Below, piece by piece: positions 1-7,209 of a stretch of DNA of 15,664 nt; the stretch's first letter is position 1, and every line of letters starts with the position of its first letter. The stretch comes from Opitutaceae bacterium (lineage in GTDB: Bacteria > Verrucomicrobiota > Verrucomicrobiia > Opitutales > Opitutaceae): the NCBI GenBank assembly GCA_005787865.1, contig SXZN01000164.1, positions 1 to 15,664 of the forward strand. Reading direction: 5' to 3'. Under the pieces are notes generated by a model, which was given only the letters and a program-made list of their open reading frames with translations, was not told the DNA's origin and made no database searches. The position numbers and the translations under genes are program-made.

Positions 1-893
1 GTGCCGCTGCGGTACGGCGACTGGCAGCGTACGCCTACGACGCCCCCGCCGGCGACGCGCTGGATGCGGTCGATGGCGGAATCCCAGAGCCCCGCCTCCT
101 TGACCAATGGATTGACCAGCGCCTCGTACAGATAACGGTGCATTGCATCCGCCAACGGCTTCGCCTCGCCGAGACGGCCGGCGGCGCACAGGTTGTAGAG
201 CTCGACCACCTTGACGGCGTTGAAGCCCGTGATGGAACAGTAACCGCCCCGGCCACCGGCTGGGATGCGTTGGTAGAAGTCCTCGCCGCCGAAGATGGCG
301 AGATCCGGTGCCAGCTTTAGCATGGCCTTAACTTCGTCGAGACTGGATCCAGTGTCCTTGGTGCCGATAAAGGTCGGATGCTTGGCCGCCAGCTTGCCCA
401 AGAATTCAGGGCTGATCTTCCGCTTTGAGCGGCCGGTGAGGTAAAGAATGACCGGGGTCTTGCCGGCGGCCGCGGTGACCTCGGCGACGTAGCGCTCTAC
501 CTCGTCGTCCTTGAGCTCGAGCCAGAACGGCAGAGCTAATTGCAAAGCATCGGCCCCGGCGCGCTTGGCCACGCGGATGCGACGGACGGTCGTGCGGGTG
601 CTGAGCGCCGTGGCGCCGATCTGCACGGGCAGGCCGGCCCGGTGGGCCTCCGCGCAGGCGATCTCGGTGATCTTCTCGAAGGTGACGTCATCCTGCGCGT
701 AGAATTCGCCGGTCGTCCCGCCGGTGTAGACCCCGCTCACGCCGGTGCCGCCGTAGCTGGCCACCTCCTTGGCGAAGCGACGGGCGTCGAGTTCATCCCG
801 ATCGGTCCAGGGGACGATCAGGGCAGACCAGACACCCTTCAGTGTTTGGCGAGTCAGCGGCGTTATCTTGGCGGGTTTTTCGGATGAGCTCAT
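1..893 (-). CDS. DapA/N-acetylneuraminate lyase family protein (3' end cut by window edge)
   Basis: This is a class I aldolase-fold enzyme that would bind a 2-keto acid as a Schiff base. Reading the minus strand from the ATG at 893 gives 297 codons with no stop before the edge, close to full length for the family (about 290-310). Visible family marks are GGTTGE (residues 58-63, keto-acid binding), Tyr151 in ILYLTGR at the place of the usual YN-P motif, and the Schiff-base lysine Lys179 in FIGTKDT. The asparagine and proline of the YN-P motif are replaced, so this is unlikely to be true dihydrodipicolinate synthase. The family also holds 2-keto-3-deoxy sugar-acid aldolases, L-2-keto-3-deoxyarabonate dehydratase and 5-dehydro-4-deoxyglucarate dehydratase, which would fit the sugar-acid genes elsewhere in the window; the substrate is not determined. 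It lies 47 bases after the amidohydrolase gene on the same strand, probably in one operon. The coding sequence is GC-rich. No clear ribosome binding site precedes the start. Confidence 0.9.
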   Translation of the reverse strand, partial: MSSSEKPAKITPLTRQTLKGVWSALIVPWTDRDELDARRFAKEVASYGGTGVSGVYTGGTTGEFYAQDDVTFEKITEIACAEAHRAGLPVQIGATALSTRTTVRRIRVAKRAGADALQLALPFWLELKDDEVERYVAEVTAAAGKTPVILYLTGRSKRKISPEFLGKLAAKHPTFIGTKDTGSSLDEVKAMLKLAPDLAIFGGEDFYQRIPAGGRGGYCSITGFNAVKVVELYNLCAAGRLGEAKPLADAMHRYLYEALVNPLVKEAGLWDSAIDRIQRVAGGGVVGVRCQSPYRSG

Positions 894-940
894 TAATGAT
901 GGTAACTGGGATGGGTGGGTAGCGGGTAATGAAAGCGTGG

Positions 941-1792
941 TTAAGTGGCCGCGAAACCGGCAGCGGGCAGGCGATCGAGACGGAAGAACTTCACGGCGTT
1001 CTCGCGCAGGATGAGGCGTTTCGACGCGTCAGGCAGATCTGCCATCGTGATGCGCGTGTGCTGCATCGCCGCATTGTAGAGCGGTGTATCGCTGCCGAAA
1101 AGCAGGCGTTCTGCGCCGAGTTCTCGGACGCCCCATTCAATCAGTCCGGGCAAGATGCTGCGCGCACTCGAGGTATCAACCCAGAGATTGCCCTGCTTCG
1201 CGACCTGCACGGCCTGCACCTGAAGATCTACTCGACCATTGTCGCCGCTACCGTTCCCAAGATGGGCGAGCAACACCTTAGCCCCTGGATGACGATTAGC
1301 GAAAGGAACAAAATCTATTGGTAAACTATTCGCGCAACCGCTGTGCGTCATCACAGGAGCGCCCACTTCTTCAAAGAAAGCGAAGAGCTCTTCCCCGTGA
1401 TCAGTAATTCGGTACGCGTGCTCTTCAGGATGAATCTTAATTCCCACGCACCACGGGGCCTGCAGCATCCGCCGGGCTTGCTCATAGGTTTTAGGCTGGA
1501 GCGGATTCACAATGACATACTGTAATAAACCTTGAACCGTCGGCACCTCTCGGAACGCCGCTTCATTAGCTAAGACTACATCTGTAATTCGCCCGCGGGG
1601 CATCAGCCCAGCTATCGGTGATACGATGGTCCACTGAATCCCCGAGGCGCGGGCGCGGGCGGCCACCTGCACCGCAGCTGCGCTCATGAAAGAACATACC
1701 AATGGATCAGCCCGTGTGGCCATAGCGGCGCTTGGTGGGTAGGTTCCATAATGTCCGTGGGAATCTATCGCGAGAGGATAGTCAAATTGCAT
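941..1792 (-). CDS. Amidohydrolase_2 family metal-dependent hydrolase
   Basis: This 283-residue TIM-barrel hydrolase of the amidohydrolase superfamily (PF04909/COG2159 type) has no signal peptide and is expected in the cytoplasm. Metal-ligand positions are visible in order: His12 and His14 in DSHGHYG, Lys119/His121 in GIKIHPEEH, His150 in VMTHSG, His177 in LLAHLG and Asp235 in LFGSDTP, followed by the usual C-terminal ILRENAVKFF segment that closes the barrel. The full catalytic set is present, so it is probably active. The family includes decarboxylases and hydrolases, and a related branch contains L-fucono- and L-rhamnonolactonases. A sugar-lactonase role would suit this locus but is only inference. 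It sits just upstream of the DapA-family gene and just downstream of a broken paralogue of itself. The ATG at 1792 is kept because MQFDYPLAIDSHGHYG has the N-terminus expected of the family and matches the start of the broken copy. Confidence 0.88.
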   Translation of the reverse strand: MQFDYPLAIDSHGHYGTYPPSAAMATRADPLVCSFMSAAAVQVAARARASGIQWTIVSPIAGLMPRGRITDVVLANEAAFREVPTVQGLLQYVIVNPLQPKTYEQARRMLQAPWCVGIKIHPEEHAYRITDHGEELFAFFEEVGAPVMTHSGCANSLPIDFVPFANRHPGAKVLLAHLGNGSGDNGRVDLQVQAVQVAKQGNLWVDTSSARSILPGLIEWGVRELGAERLLFGSDTPLYNAAMQHTRITMADLPDASKRLILRENAVKFFRLDRLPAAGFAAT

Positions 1793-1834
1793 AACGAAGA
1801 ATGCCGGCTAATTTTCGATTAATAGATTTTAAAA

Positions 1835-2079
1835 GCATACTGGGCGCGTTCGGTACTTCGTGGAATGCTGCGTCATTGACTAACGCCCAATCAAGAGTGC
1901 GACCAAACGGAAGAAAGCCCAGCAGCGGCGAACAAATGGCCCATTGGACGACACGGTTTTAGCCATTTGGCAACTAGCCTACCCACATCACAGAAAATTC
2001 TAGCGATCAACAAATCGTTATCAACATAACGACCAAAATGAGCGTGACTATCGATAGAGGGATTATCGCTGAATATCAT
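1835..2079 (-). pseudogene. Truncated, frameshifted second copy of the amidohydrolase
   Basis: The ATG at 2079 opens a 62-codon frame beginning MIFSDNPSIDSHAHFGRY, clearly matching the metal-binding N-terminus (AIDSHGHYG) of the intact amidohydrolase downstream. Similarity leaves this frame near 1950-1975 and continues in another minus-strand frame. There bases 1952 down to about 1835 encode VVQWAICSPLLGFLPFGRT and then DWALVNDAAFHEVPNAPSMLL, matching GIQWTIVSPIAGLMPRGRIT and DVVLANEAAFREVP-LL of the intact protein. An in-frame TAA lies just upstream in that second frame, so no single protein spans both parts. Roughly the last 190 residues are missing, and the reading frame runs into the start of the intact gene. 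I read this as a tandem paralogue lost by a frameshift plus a 3' deletion. The open 62-residue frame alone (1891-2079) is unlikely to be functional. Confidence 0.8.
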
Positions 2080-2153
2080 GCTCGTGGAGAAGTAGCTTAG
2101 AATCTGCCTTAAAACACTTAATATAGTGCTCGATCATTTATTCATTACAAGCA

Positions 2154-2173
2154 TTGTTTACATGCGTATACAA
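2154..2173. promoter_or_regulatory. 20-bp near-palindrome, candidate operator
   Basis: The sequence is TTGTTTAC-ATGC-GTATACAA. The arms are inverted repeats matching at 7 of 8 positions around a 4-base centre. TTGT-TAC/GTA-ACAA half-sites resemble operators of GntR/FadR-type repressors, many of which control sugar-acid genes; that family assignment is inference. It lies in the divergent region between the amidohydrolase group and the PLP-enzyme gene and covers the -35 element of the candidate promoter, a position suited to repression. A weaker version lies in the promoter of the receptor operon (15488-15507). Confidence 0.45.
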
Positions 2174-2181
2174 AATATATT
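2154..2181 (+). promoter_or_regulatory. Candidate sigma-70-type promoter for the PLP-enzyme gene
   Basis: A -35-like TTGTTT (2154-2159) and a -10-like TATATT (2176-2181) are separated by 16 bases in an A/T-rich stretch. This would give a leader of roughly 70 bases before the ATG at 2260. The assignment rests on sequence resemblance only. The rest of 2080-2259 shows no gene. Confidence 0.35.
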
Positions 2182-2259
2182 AATTCCCAGCCCGCCGAAA
2201 ACCGCGTCTTCTTGGGCTAGACTTCGCCGCTCAGGCCTAATTTTGCTCCCCCATAACTC

Positions 2260-3519
2260 ATGGCTATTACCACTGATCGGCGAACCTTCTTGAAAGCCAC
2301 GCTCGCTACCGGCCTCTACGGTTTTGCGCGTCCCTTCGCCACGGCGATTACACCGGATGGTGACTGGATCGAATCTGTGCGCGCCGAATTTCCGGGGCTA
2401 AAGCACAGCCGGGGCTACTTTCAAACGGGCGCCTTCGGTCTGTGCTCGCAGCGTGTGATCGAACGCACCAAGGATCTCATTGATCGGCAAAATCTCGGCC
2501 CAGCGCATCCGGATCAGATCGACTACTTGAAAAATGTTGAGCGGGAGTGCCGTGAACTCGTGGCTCAAACTTTTGGCGCAAAACCCACCGAAGTCGCCCT
2601 GACCGCCAACACTACGACTGGCCTTAACATCGTGCTCTGGTCCATTGACTGGCAGGCGGGCGACGAACTAATCATCAGCGACCAAGAGCATCCAGGCTTG
2701 CTTCTGCCCTGCTACAATCTTGTCCGCCGCTTTGGCATCGTGCTAAAGCTAGCGCCCATCGCCCAACCGGAAAAGACGGTTGATGAGGTGGTCGCGCGCC
2801 TTACGCCGCGTACGAGGCTGGTCGTGATGAGCCACGTCTCCCGCGGCAGCGGCGTGGTCTTGCCCGCGGCCGCGCTCGCCGCCGCGCTCCGCACCCGCGG
2901 CGTGCGCCTGCTGCTCGACGGCGCGCAGGGCCCGGGCAACGTTCTCGTCGATTTCCATGCCATCGGCTGCGATTATTATAGCCTCTGCGGCCACAAGTGG
3001 CTGCTCGGCCCGAAAAGCACCGGCGCTTTGCTCGTGCGCAGCGACGTGCTCGAATCCACGCCACCCACGTGGACCGGTTCGAACGCGCAGGCATCGATGA
3101 ACGAGGCCGCGCAGAGTCTGGAGTGGCATCCTGACGCGCGCCGCTATGAATTTTCCACGCGCTATGTCGCCGGTCTTGGCGGCTGGCACGAGGCATTGCG
3201 GTGGCTCGACGGCCTCGGCTGGGACCGCATCCGCGCCCGTCAGGCCGAGCTCTTGGCCTATACCGGCGAGGCGATCAAGGCCACGCGCGGGATGGAACTC
3301 GTCTCCCCCGACAATCTGGCCCAGCGCAACGGCATCGTGGTGCTACGCTTGCCGGAAGGTTTAAACGCCACGAACATCTACGAACGCCTGCGGAGGGAAG
3401 ACAACATCCTCGTCTCCCCAGTCACTGCGCCACGAGATCTGCGCCTCAGCGTGCACTTCTACAACACCGAGGCCGAGATCGACTTGGCGCTCGCACGGAT
3501 CCGCACATACTCTGCCTGA
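2260..3519 (+). CDS. Tat-signalled class V aminotransferase-fold PLP enzyme
   Basis: This 419-residue protein is a fold-type I, class V aminotransferase relative (cysteine desulfurase / isopenicillin-N epimerase-like). The PLP site is visible: TANTTTGLN (115-123) for phosphate binding, Asp220 and Gln223 in LLLDGAQGPG for the pyridine ring, and the Schiff-base lysine Lys246 in SLCGHKWLLGPKSTG. The N-terminus carries a twin-arginine motif, DRRTFLKA (6-13), then a short, weakly hydrophobic stretch and an Ala-rich possible cleavage site (FATA, 26-29). This suggests export of the folded, cofactor-loaded enzyme to the periplasm. The reaction is unknown; epimerase, lyase or transaminase activity on an amino compound are all possible. 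It is the only plus-strand gene, read away from the amidohydrolase group and toward the propeller gene. The start at 2260 is kept because it gives the twin-arginine motif; no ribosome binding site is evident. The central and 3' parts are noticeably more GC-rich than the 5' leader. Confidence 0.88.
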   Translation: MAITTDRRTFLKATLATGLYGFARPFATAITPDGDWIESVRAEFPGLKHSRGYFQTGAFGLCSQRVIERTKDLIDRQNLGPAHPDQIDYLKNVERECRELVAQTFGAKPTEVALTANTTTGLNIVLWSIDWQAGDELIISDQEHPGLLLPCYNLVRRFGIVLKLAPIAQPEKTVDEVVARLTPRTRLVVMSHVSRGSGVVLPAAALAAALRTRGVRLLLDGAQGPGNVLVDFHAIGCDYYSLCGHKWLLGPKSTGALLVRSDVLESTPPTWTGSNAQASMNEAAQSLEWHPDARRYEFSTRYVAGLGGWHEALRWLDGLGWDRIRARQAELLAYTGEAIKATRGMELVSPDNLAQRNGIVVLRLPEGLNATNIYERLRREDNILVSPVTAPRDLRLSVHFYNTEAEIDLALARIRTYSA

Positions 3520-3565
3520 GCGCCACGCCATCTCCGCCTGCTCCAAACTGAAATTATCAAGCAAG

Positions 3566-3583
3566 CCGCCAAAATTTTGGCGG
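3566..3583. terminator. Perfect 18-bp palindrome between convergent genes, probable bidirectional terminator
   Basis: CCGCCAAAATTTTGGCGG is a perfect inverted repeat. In RNA it can form a CCGCC/GGCGG stem with an A/U loop or an extended stem, on either strand. It lies between the stop of the PLP-enzyme gene (3519) and the stop of the minus-strand propeller gene (3618), where a shared terminator is expected. Neither side has a strong U-tract, so termination is inferred from position and symmetry. A protein-binding site is the alternative. Confidence 0.5.
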
Positions 3584-3617
3584 TGAATGGGAGCAGGCCG
3601 AACTCTAGGCTATCGGG

Positions 3618-5138
3618 TTACTTGAACTGCAGCGAAAATAAGTCGGAGTCGCACATCACAAAGCGGAGTCGAATGGCCTTGCCGGTGAGACGCGACAGGG
3701 GCGAGCGGTCGGTGCGGCCCTGTGGGTGCTTCCAGTCGACGCTCTCGCCGAGTTTGTCGCCAAACAGGAGCGGGGATTCCTCGAGCCGAAAACCGGGCAA
3801 AGGCCGGCCAGCGGCGTCCTGGATCTCGACGCGCATGCTCCCCAACGCTGAGGTCGAGTAATTCAGCACGAGGCTAGAGCCAGTGAACGTGAAGGGCTTA
3901 GTCGTAAACTCGCCGCCTGGGTAGCCCGCGTGGACCGACACGAAGCCGTCGGGACGAACGGTAAAGCGCTCAAGCCGGTTGCTTGGGAAAGTATAATCAC
4001 GCTCAACATAGAATGATATCTCATCGGGCCCCGTGGCCAGGAGCCCAGCCGCGGGCGTATTGGCGCGGTGCGCCCAGTTACGCTCTTGCCGACCGGGGCG
4101 CAGGAAGGCCTCGTCGAAGCGGTGCCAGTTGACGCCGTCGCGCGTGCTCATAAAGACCACGTCAGAGGTGCCGGGGCTGCTCGACGCCATCTCGGGGAAG
4201 TACGTCTTCCACGGCATGAAGCGGCGGGGAAGCGCTACATAAATGTGTGGCGCGCGGGCGTAGGCCACCGTGGCATTGGTGTACAGGTGGGCCGCGGGGG
4301 AATCACCGAAGTCGGCCCACTCACCCTTCGTCCAAGTGACGAAATCCTTTGACCGAGCCGTCTTAATGGAGCGAACACCGTGGAGGGAGGCGCGATAGAT
4401 CGCGACGTACTCGCTGCGGAGCTTGTCCCAGAAGACGAGGTTTAGGGAGTCGAATTTGCCGTCGGTGATGATCGGCTCAGCGCGCAGCTTGCGCCAGTGC
4501 ACGCCGTCGGCAGAGACGAAGGCGATGAGGATCGCCTCACCTTTATCGTCGTCATAATTGCTACTTCCGACCGCCTTGTAGCGCTGGTCGGCGGGAGCGG
4601 CAGGATTTTCGTCGAGGAACGGGGCGAAATTGTGCGAGCCGCGCTCGACCCAAACGATGTTGTTAACCTTAGAGCCTTTAAACTCGAACAGGCCGACGTT
4701 GGGCCGGGTCCAAGTGATACCGTCGGTGCTTTCCGCGTAGCAGGTGAACTGGTCGTGGCCGAGGACGCTTTTTTCGTCAGGGCCGACCGTGGCCTTGATC
4801 GTGTACGACGGGTCAGCGCTGCCACGGTAGTACATGCGGTACTTATCGCCGTCCTGAAAGACGGTGGCGTAGCCGCTGGTGCCGCCTTCCCAAGGCTGGT
4901 CGAATTTAAATACCGTCCCCTCCGATCGGGGTTCGTGCAACTTTAAGGCCACTCCCTGCAGTCCCCCGATGAGATAATCATCAACAAAGAGCTCCAGCCG
5001 CGAACCAACTTCGAGGGGCTTAATCGCAGGAGCATGTTCTCCTGCAGACAGGGTGACAGCCGAAACTAGCAGCAAGAGGGCGGCGAAGGCCCGATAGGGA
5101 TAATTGAATAAGCCGGAATAAGCGGATGAGGTATGCAT
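3618..5138 (-). CDS. Secreted five-bladed beta-propeller glycosidase-like protein (propeller A)
   Basis: The predicted protein has 506 residues and a signal peptide (positively charged start, then AFAALLLLVSAVTLSAG, cleaved near residue 33). It resembles the GH43/GH32-type propeller superfamily by its repeated blade motifs: ELFVDDYLIGG near the start, ATVFQDGDKYRMYYRG, CYAESTDGITWTRP, IITDGKFDSLNLVFWD, YARAPHIYVALPRRF and STRDGVNWHRF. A C-terminal beta-sandwich-like part follows (NYSTSALGSMRVEIQDAAG to LRFVMCDSDLFSLQF). I cannot assign a numbered family or a substrate. It is closest to propeller D (11491-13122), sharing the whole domain plan, but is far more GC-rich. The ATG at 5138 is preferred over an in-frame start at 5186 because it gives a normal signal peptide, and because the upstream start would overlap a candidate promoter. 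It is the last gene of the minus-strand run, 60 bases after the dehydratase stop. A glycan-binding rather than hydrolytic role cannot be excluded. Confidence 0.82.
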   Translation of the reverse strand: MHTSSAYSGLFNYPYRAFAALLLLVSAVTLSAGEHAPAIKPLEVGSRLELFVDDYLIGGLQGVALKLHEPRSEGTVFKFDQPWEGGTSGYATVFQDGDKYRMYYRGSADPSYTIKATVGPDEKSVLGHDQFTCYAESTDGITWTRPNVGLFEFKGSKVNNIVWVERGSHNFAPFLDENPAAPADQRYKAVGSSNYDDDKGEAILIAFVSADGVHWRKLRAEPIITDGKFDSLNLVFWDKLRSEYVAIYRASLHGVRSIKTARSKDFVTWTKGEWADFGDSPAAHLYTNATVAYARAPHIYVALPRRFMPWKTYFPEMASSSPGTSDVVFMSTRDGVNWHRFDEAFLRPGRQERNWAHRANTPAAGLLATGPDEISFYVERDYTFPSNRLERFTVRPDGFVSVHAGYPGGEFTTKPFTFTGSSLVLNYSTSALGSMRVEIQDAAGRPLPGFRLEESPLLFGDKLGESVDWKHPQGRTDRSPLSRLTGKAIRLRFVMCDSDLFSLQFK

Positions 5139-5153
5139 AAAAAATGGGGTTTT

Positions 5154-5182
5154 ATTATAGTTAGAATGAATAAATTTATAAA
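5154..5182 (-). promoter_or_regulatory. Candidate internal promoter for propeller A
   Basis: On the minus strand a perfect -10 TATAAT (5154-5159) follows a -35-like TTTATA (5177-5182) with a 17-base spacer. The -10 ends only 15 bases before the preferred ATG at 5138, giving a very short leader. The region is A/T-rich and also holds a 10-bp palindrome (ATAAATTTAT), so chance matches are a real risk. Confidence 0.33.
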
Positions 5183-5198
5183 TCACTGTTCACTCAAA

Positions 5199-7151
5199 TC
5201 AGGGTGACGTGGCCTCTGCTTCCAGCCCTTTTGCGAGCAATGCACTGATGCGCTGATGATCGTAAACGCAGCCGGCCCAACTGCCGCCGCTAACATTTTG
5301 TAAGGCAGCCCAAAGACGCGTGTCTGCCGGGACTCGAGGATCCGGCACTAACAGCGGGTTAAGTGGACGGGCCTGCAAAATAGCTTCATCGATGCCTAAT
5401 AGATCAATCGTACCCGTTAGCTCTCGTGTATCGATACGCAGCCTAATGCAGTCGCCATCGCGAACCTTTCCGATCGGCCCCCCCGCCCAAGCTTCAGGGC
5501 TAACGTGACCAATACACGCCCCCGTCGAGACACCCGAAAATCGCCCGTCAGTGATTAAGGCAACCTTCGCCCCGTCACGCATATACTTTAGCGCGGATGT
5601 TACCTGGTAAGTTTCCGGCATACCGTTGGTTGGGCCAAGGCCAACTAAAACTAAGACCTCGCCCGCGCGGATCCGCTTATCACCCGTCGATTTTACCGCC
5701 GCAATCGCGGCCGCCTCCGTTGCGAAAACCCGGGCGGGGCCTTCGTGAAAATAGACCCCCTGCTCATCAAGCAAGCTAGCCGCAATGGCGGTACTCTTAA
5801 CCAAAGCTCCCTCGGGCGCTAAATTGCCGCGCACAAAAGTGACGGTGCTCACACATCCGCGATCCCGCGCGCGCGCGGGATCCATAATAACATCATCCGG
5901 ATTAATATCGTCGAGTTGCTGCAGTTTTGCCCGCAATTTTTTCCGCCGCTCAGATTTCTCCCACCAATCTAAATTTTCGCCTAAGGTGCGTCCGGTCACG
6001 GTGCGAGCATTGAGACGCAGCAAATTGAGCGACCGGAGCTTGAGCGTAACCTCAGGGACCCCTCCGGCGAGAAACACTTGCACGGTGGCGTAGCCAGTTG
6101 GGCCATTGGGCAACGCATCGACCAAGCGGGGCACCTCACGATTAATTCGCATCCAGTCGGCAAAAGTAGGCCGCTTAAGTCCTGCGGTAAAAGCAATCGC
6201 TGGAAGATGCAAAACCAAGTTGGTCGATCCCCCAATCGCGGCATGCAGCACCATAGCGTTGTGGATAGAATCGTCGCTTAATAAATCACCCGTCGTGATT
6301 CCCTGCCGTTCCAGTTCCATCACCGCGAGCGCTGAACGGCGCGCTAAATCACGCCAGATCATCGAGCCCGAGGGGCTGAGAGCAGCATGCGGTAACGACA
6401 GGCCGAGGGCTTCGCCGATTACTTGGCTAGTAGCTGCCGTGCCCATGAACTGGCACCCACCACCAGGCGAGCCACAGGCCTTGCAGCCCATCTCAGCGGC
6501 GTGCGCTAGCGTTACCTGTCCTTGCGCAAATCGAGCCGCGAGCGTTTGTACTTTGCCCGTATCTTCAGCCTCTTCGGACAGAAGGGTAACCCCGCCCGGA
6601 ATTAATACCGCAGGCAAAGTCCGAGCCCCGACGAGTGCGAGCATCATCGCCGGTAGTCCTTTATCGCAGGTCGCAATGCCCACGACCCCTCGACAAGTGG
6701 GTAACGAACGAATCAGCCGACGGAAGATAATGGCGGCATCGTTGCGGTAAGGCAAACTATCGAGCATGCCCGCGGTGCCATTAGTACGGCCATCGCACGG
6801 ATCACTGCAGTAACCAGCAAAGGGAATAGCTCCGTGCGAGGTAAAGACTTTCGCGGCCTCTTCCATCAATAAACCGACCTCCCAGTGTCCAGTATGATAA
6901 CCCAGCGCCACCGGCGAACCATCGGGCGCACGGATCCCACCCTGCGTGCTCAGGATTAAAAAATCCTTCCCATTTAATTTGCGCGGATCCCAACCCATCC
7001 CGGCATTTTGGGTGAGACCAAATAAATCCCCACTCGCCATGTGCCCGAGTCGGGCGGGATTTAGCGGCAGGCGACCGGAGGGGCCGGGCGCAGTAGTCCT
7101 TAGCTCGTAAATCGCGTCATCCGCAGAATCAAAGATTCGCTCAAGTGACAT
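5199..7151 (-). CDS. yjhG: D-xylonate dehydratase, YjhG/YagF type (IlvD/EDD family)
   Basis: This Fe-S dehydratase would convert a sugar acid, most likely D-xylonate, to its 2-keto-3-deoxy acid in the cytoplasm. The sequence follows E. coli YjhG/YagF (about 655 residues) nearly end to end as I remember them: an SLERIFDSADDAIY start, LFGLTQNAGMGWDPRKLNG, ALGYHTGHWEVGL, SLPYRNDAAIIFRRLIRSLP, then DTRLWAALQNVSGGSWAGC near the C-terminus. Cluster cysteines are visible as Cys119 (SDPCDGR), Cys162 (ATCDKG) and Cys233 (GGGCQFMGTA). The catalytic-region motif GRFSGVSTGA is at about 536-545. From the ATG at 7151 the protein is 650 residues, matching the E. coli start. A TTG at 7217 would add 22 in-frame residues and overlap the stop of the upstream FAH gene by 8 bases, so coupling from that start remains possible. 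The upstream FAH-family gene probably encodes the next pathway step. Other pentonates or related sugar acids are alternative substrates. Confidence 0.93.
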   Translation of the reverse strand: MSLERIFDSADDAIYELRTTAPGPSGRLPLNPARLGHMASGDLFGLTQNAGMGWDPRKLNGKDFLILSTQGGIRAPDGSPVALGYHTGHWEVGLLMEEAAKVFTSHGAIPFAGYCSDPCDGRTNGTAGMLDSLPYRNDAAIIFRRLIRSLPTCRGVVGIATCDKGLPAMMLALVGARTLPAVLIPGGVTLLSEEAEDTGKVQTLAARFAQGQVTLAHAAEMGCKACGSPGGGCQFMGTAATSQVIGEALGLSLPHAALSPSGSMIWRDLARRSALAVMELERQGITTGDLLSDDSIHNAMVLHAAIGGSTNLVLHLPAIAFTAGLKRPTFADWMRINREVPRLVDALPNGPTGYATVQVFLAGGVPEVTLKLRSLNLLRLNARTVTGRTLGENLDWWEKSERRKKLRAKLQQLDDINPDDVIMDPARARDRGCVSTVTFVRGNLAPEGALVKSTAIAASLLDEQGVYFHEGPARVFATEAAAIAAVKSTGDKRIRAGEVLVLVGLGPTNGMPETYQVTSALKYMRDGAKVALITDGRFSGVSTGACIGHVSPEAWAGGPIGKVRDGDCIRLRIDTRELTGTIDLLGIDEAILQARPLNPLLVPDPRVPADTRLWAALQNVSGGSWAGCVYDHQRISALLAKGLEAEATSP

Positions 7152-7209
7152 GGGCTGAGTAATGGTCAATTGAGGCGGCCCGGGAAATGGCGCGATTTTA
7201 AATTCACCC

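Noticed and set aside
138..887. Several plus-strand open frames opposite the DapA-family gene
   Set aside because: They are antisense to a convincing DapA-family protein with catalytic motifs, have biased compositions typical of shadow frames and show no recognisable domain.
1891..2079. The 62-codon frame as an independent small protein
   Set aside because: It carries only the first metal motif of an amidohydrolase, and its similarity continues in another frame, so it is better read as part of a pseudogene.
2712..3196. Minus-strand open frames of up to 146 codons inside the PLP-enzyme gene
   Set aside because: They are Ala/Arg-rich shadows in a GC-rich gene whose plus-strand frame has a complete PLP site.
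4497..4946. Plus-strand 149-codon open frame opposite propeller A
   Set aside because: It is antisense to a well-supported signal-peptide-bearing propeller protein and resembles no known family.
6106..6750. Plus-strand 214-codon open frame opposite the xylonate dehydratase
   Set aside because: The minus strand encodes a near full-length YjhG/YagF-type protein here; the plus frame is Ser/Ala/Arg-rich with no domain.
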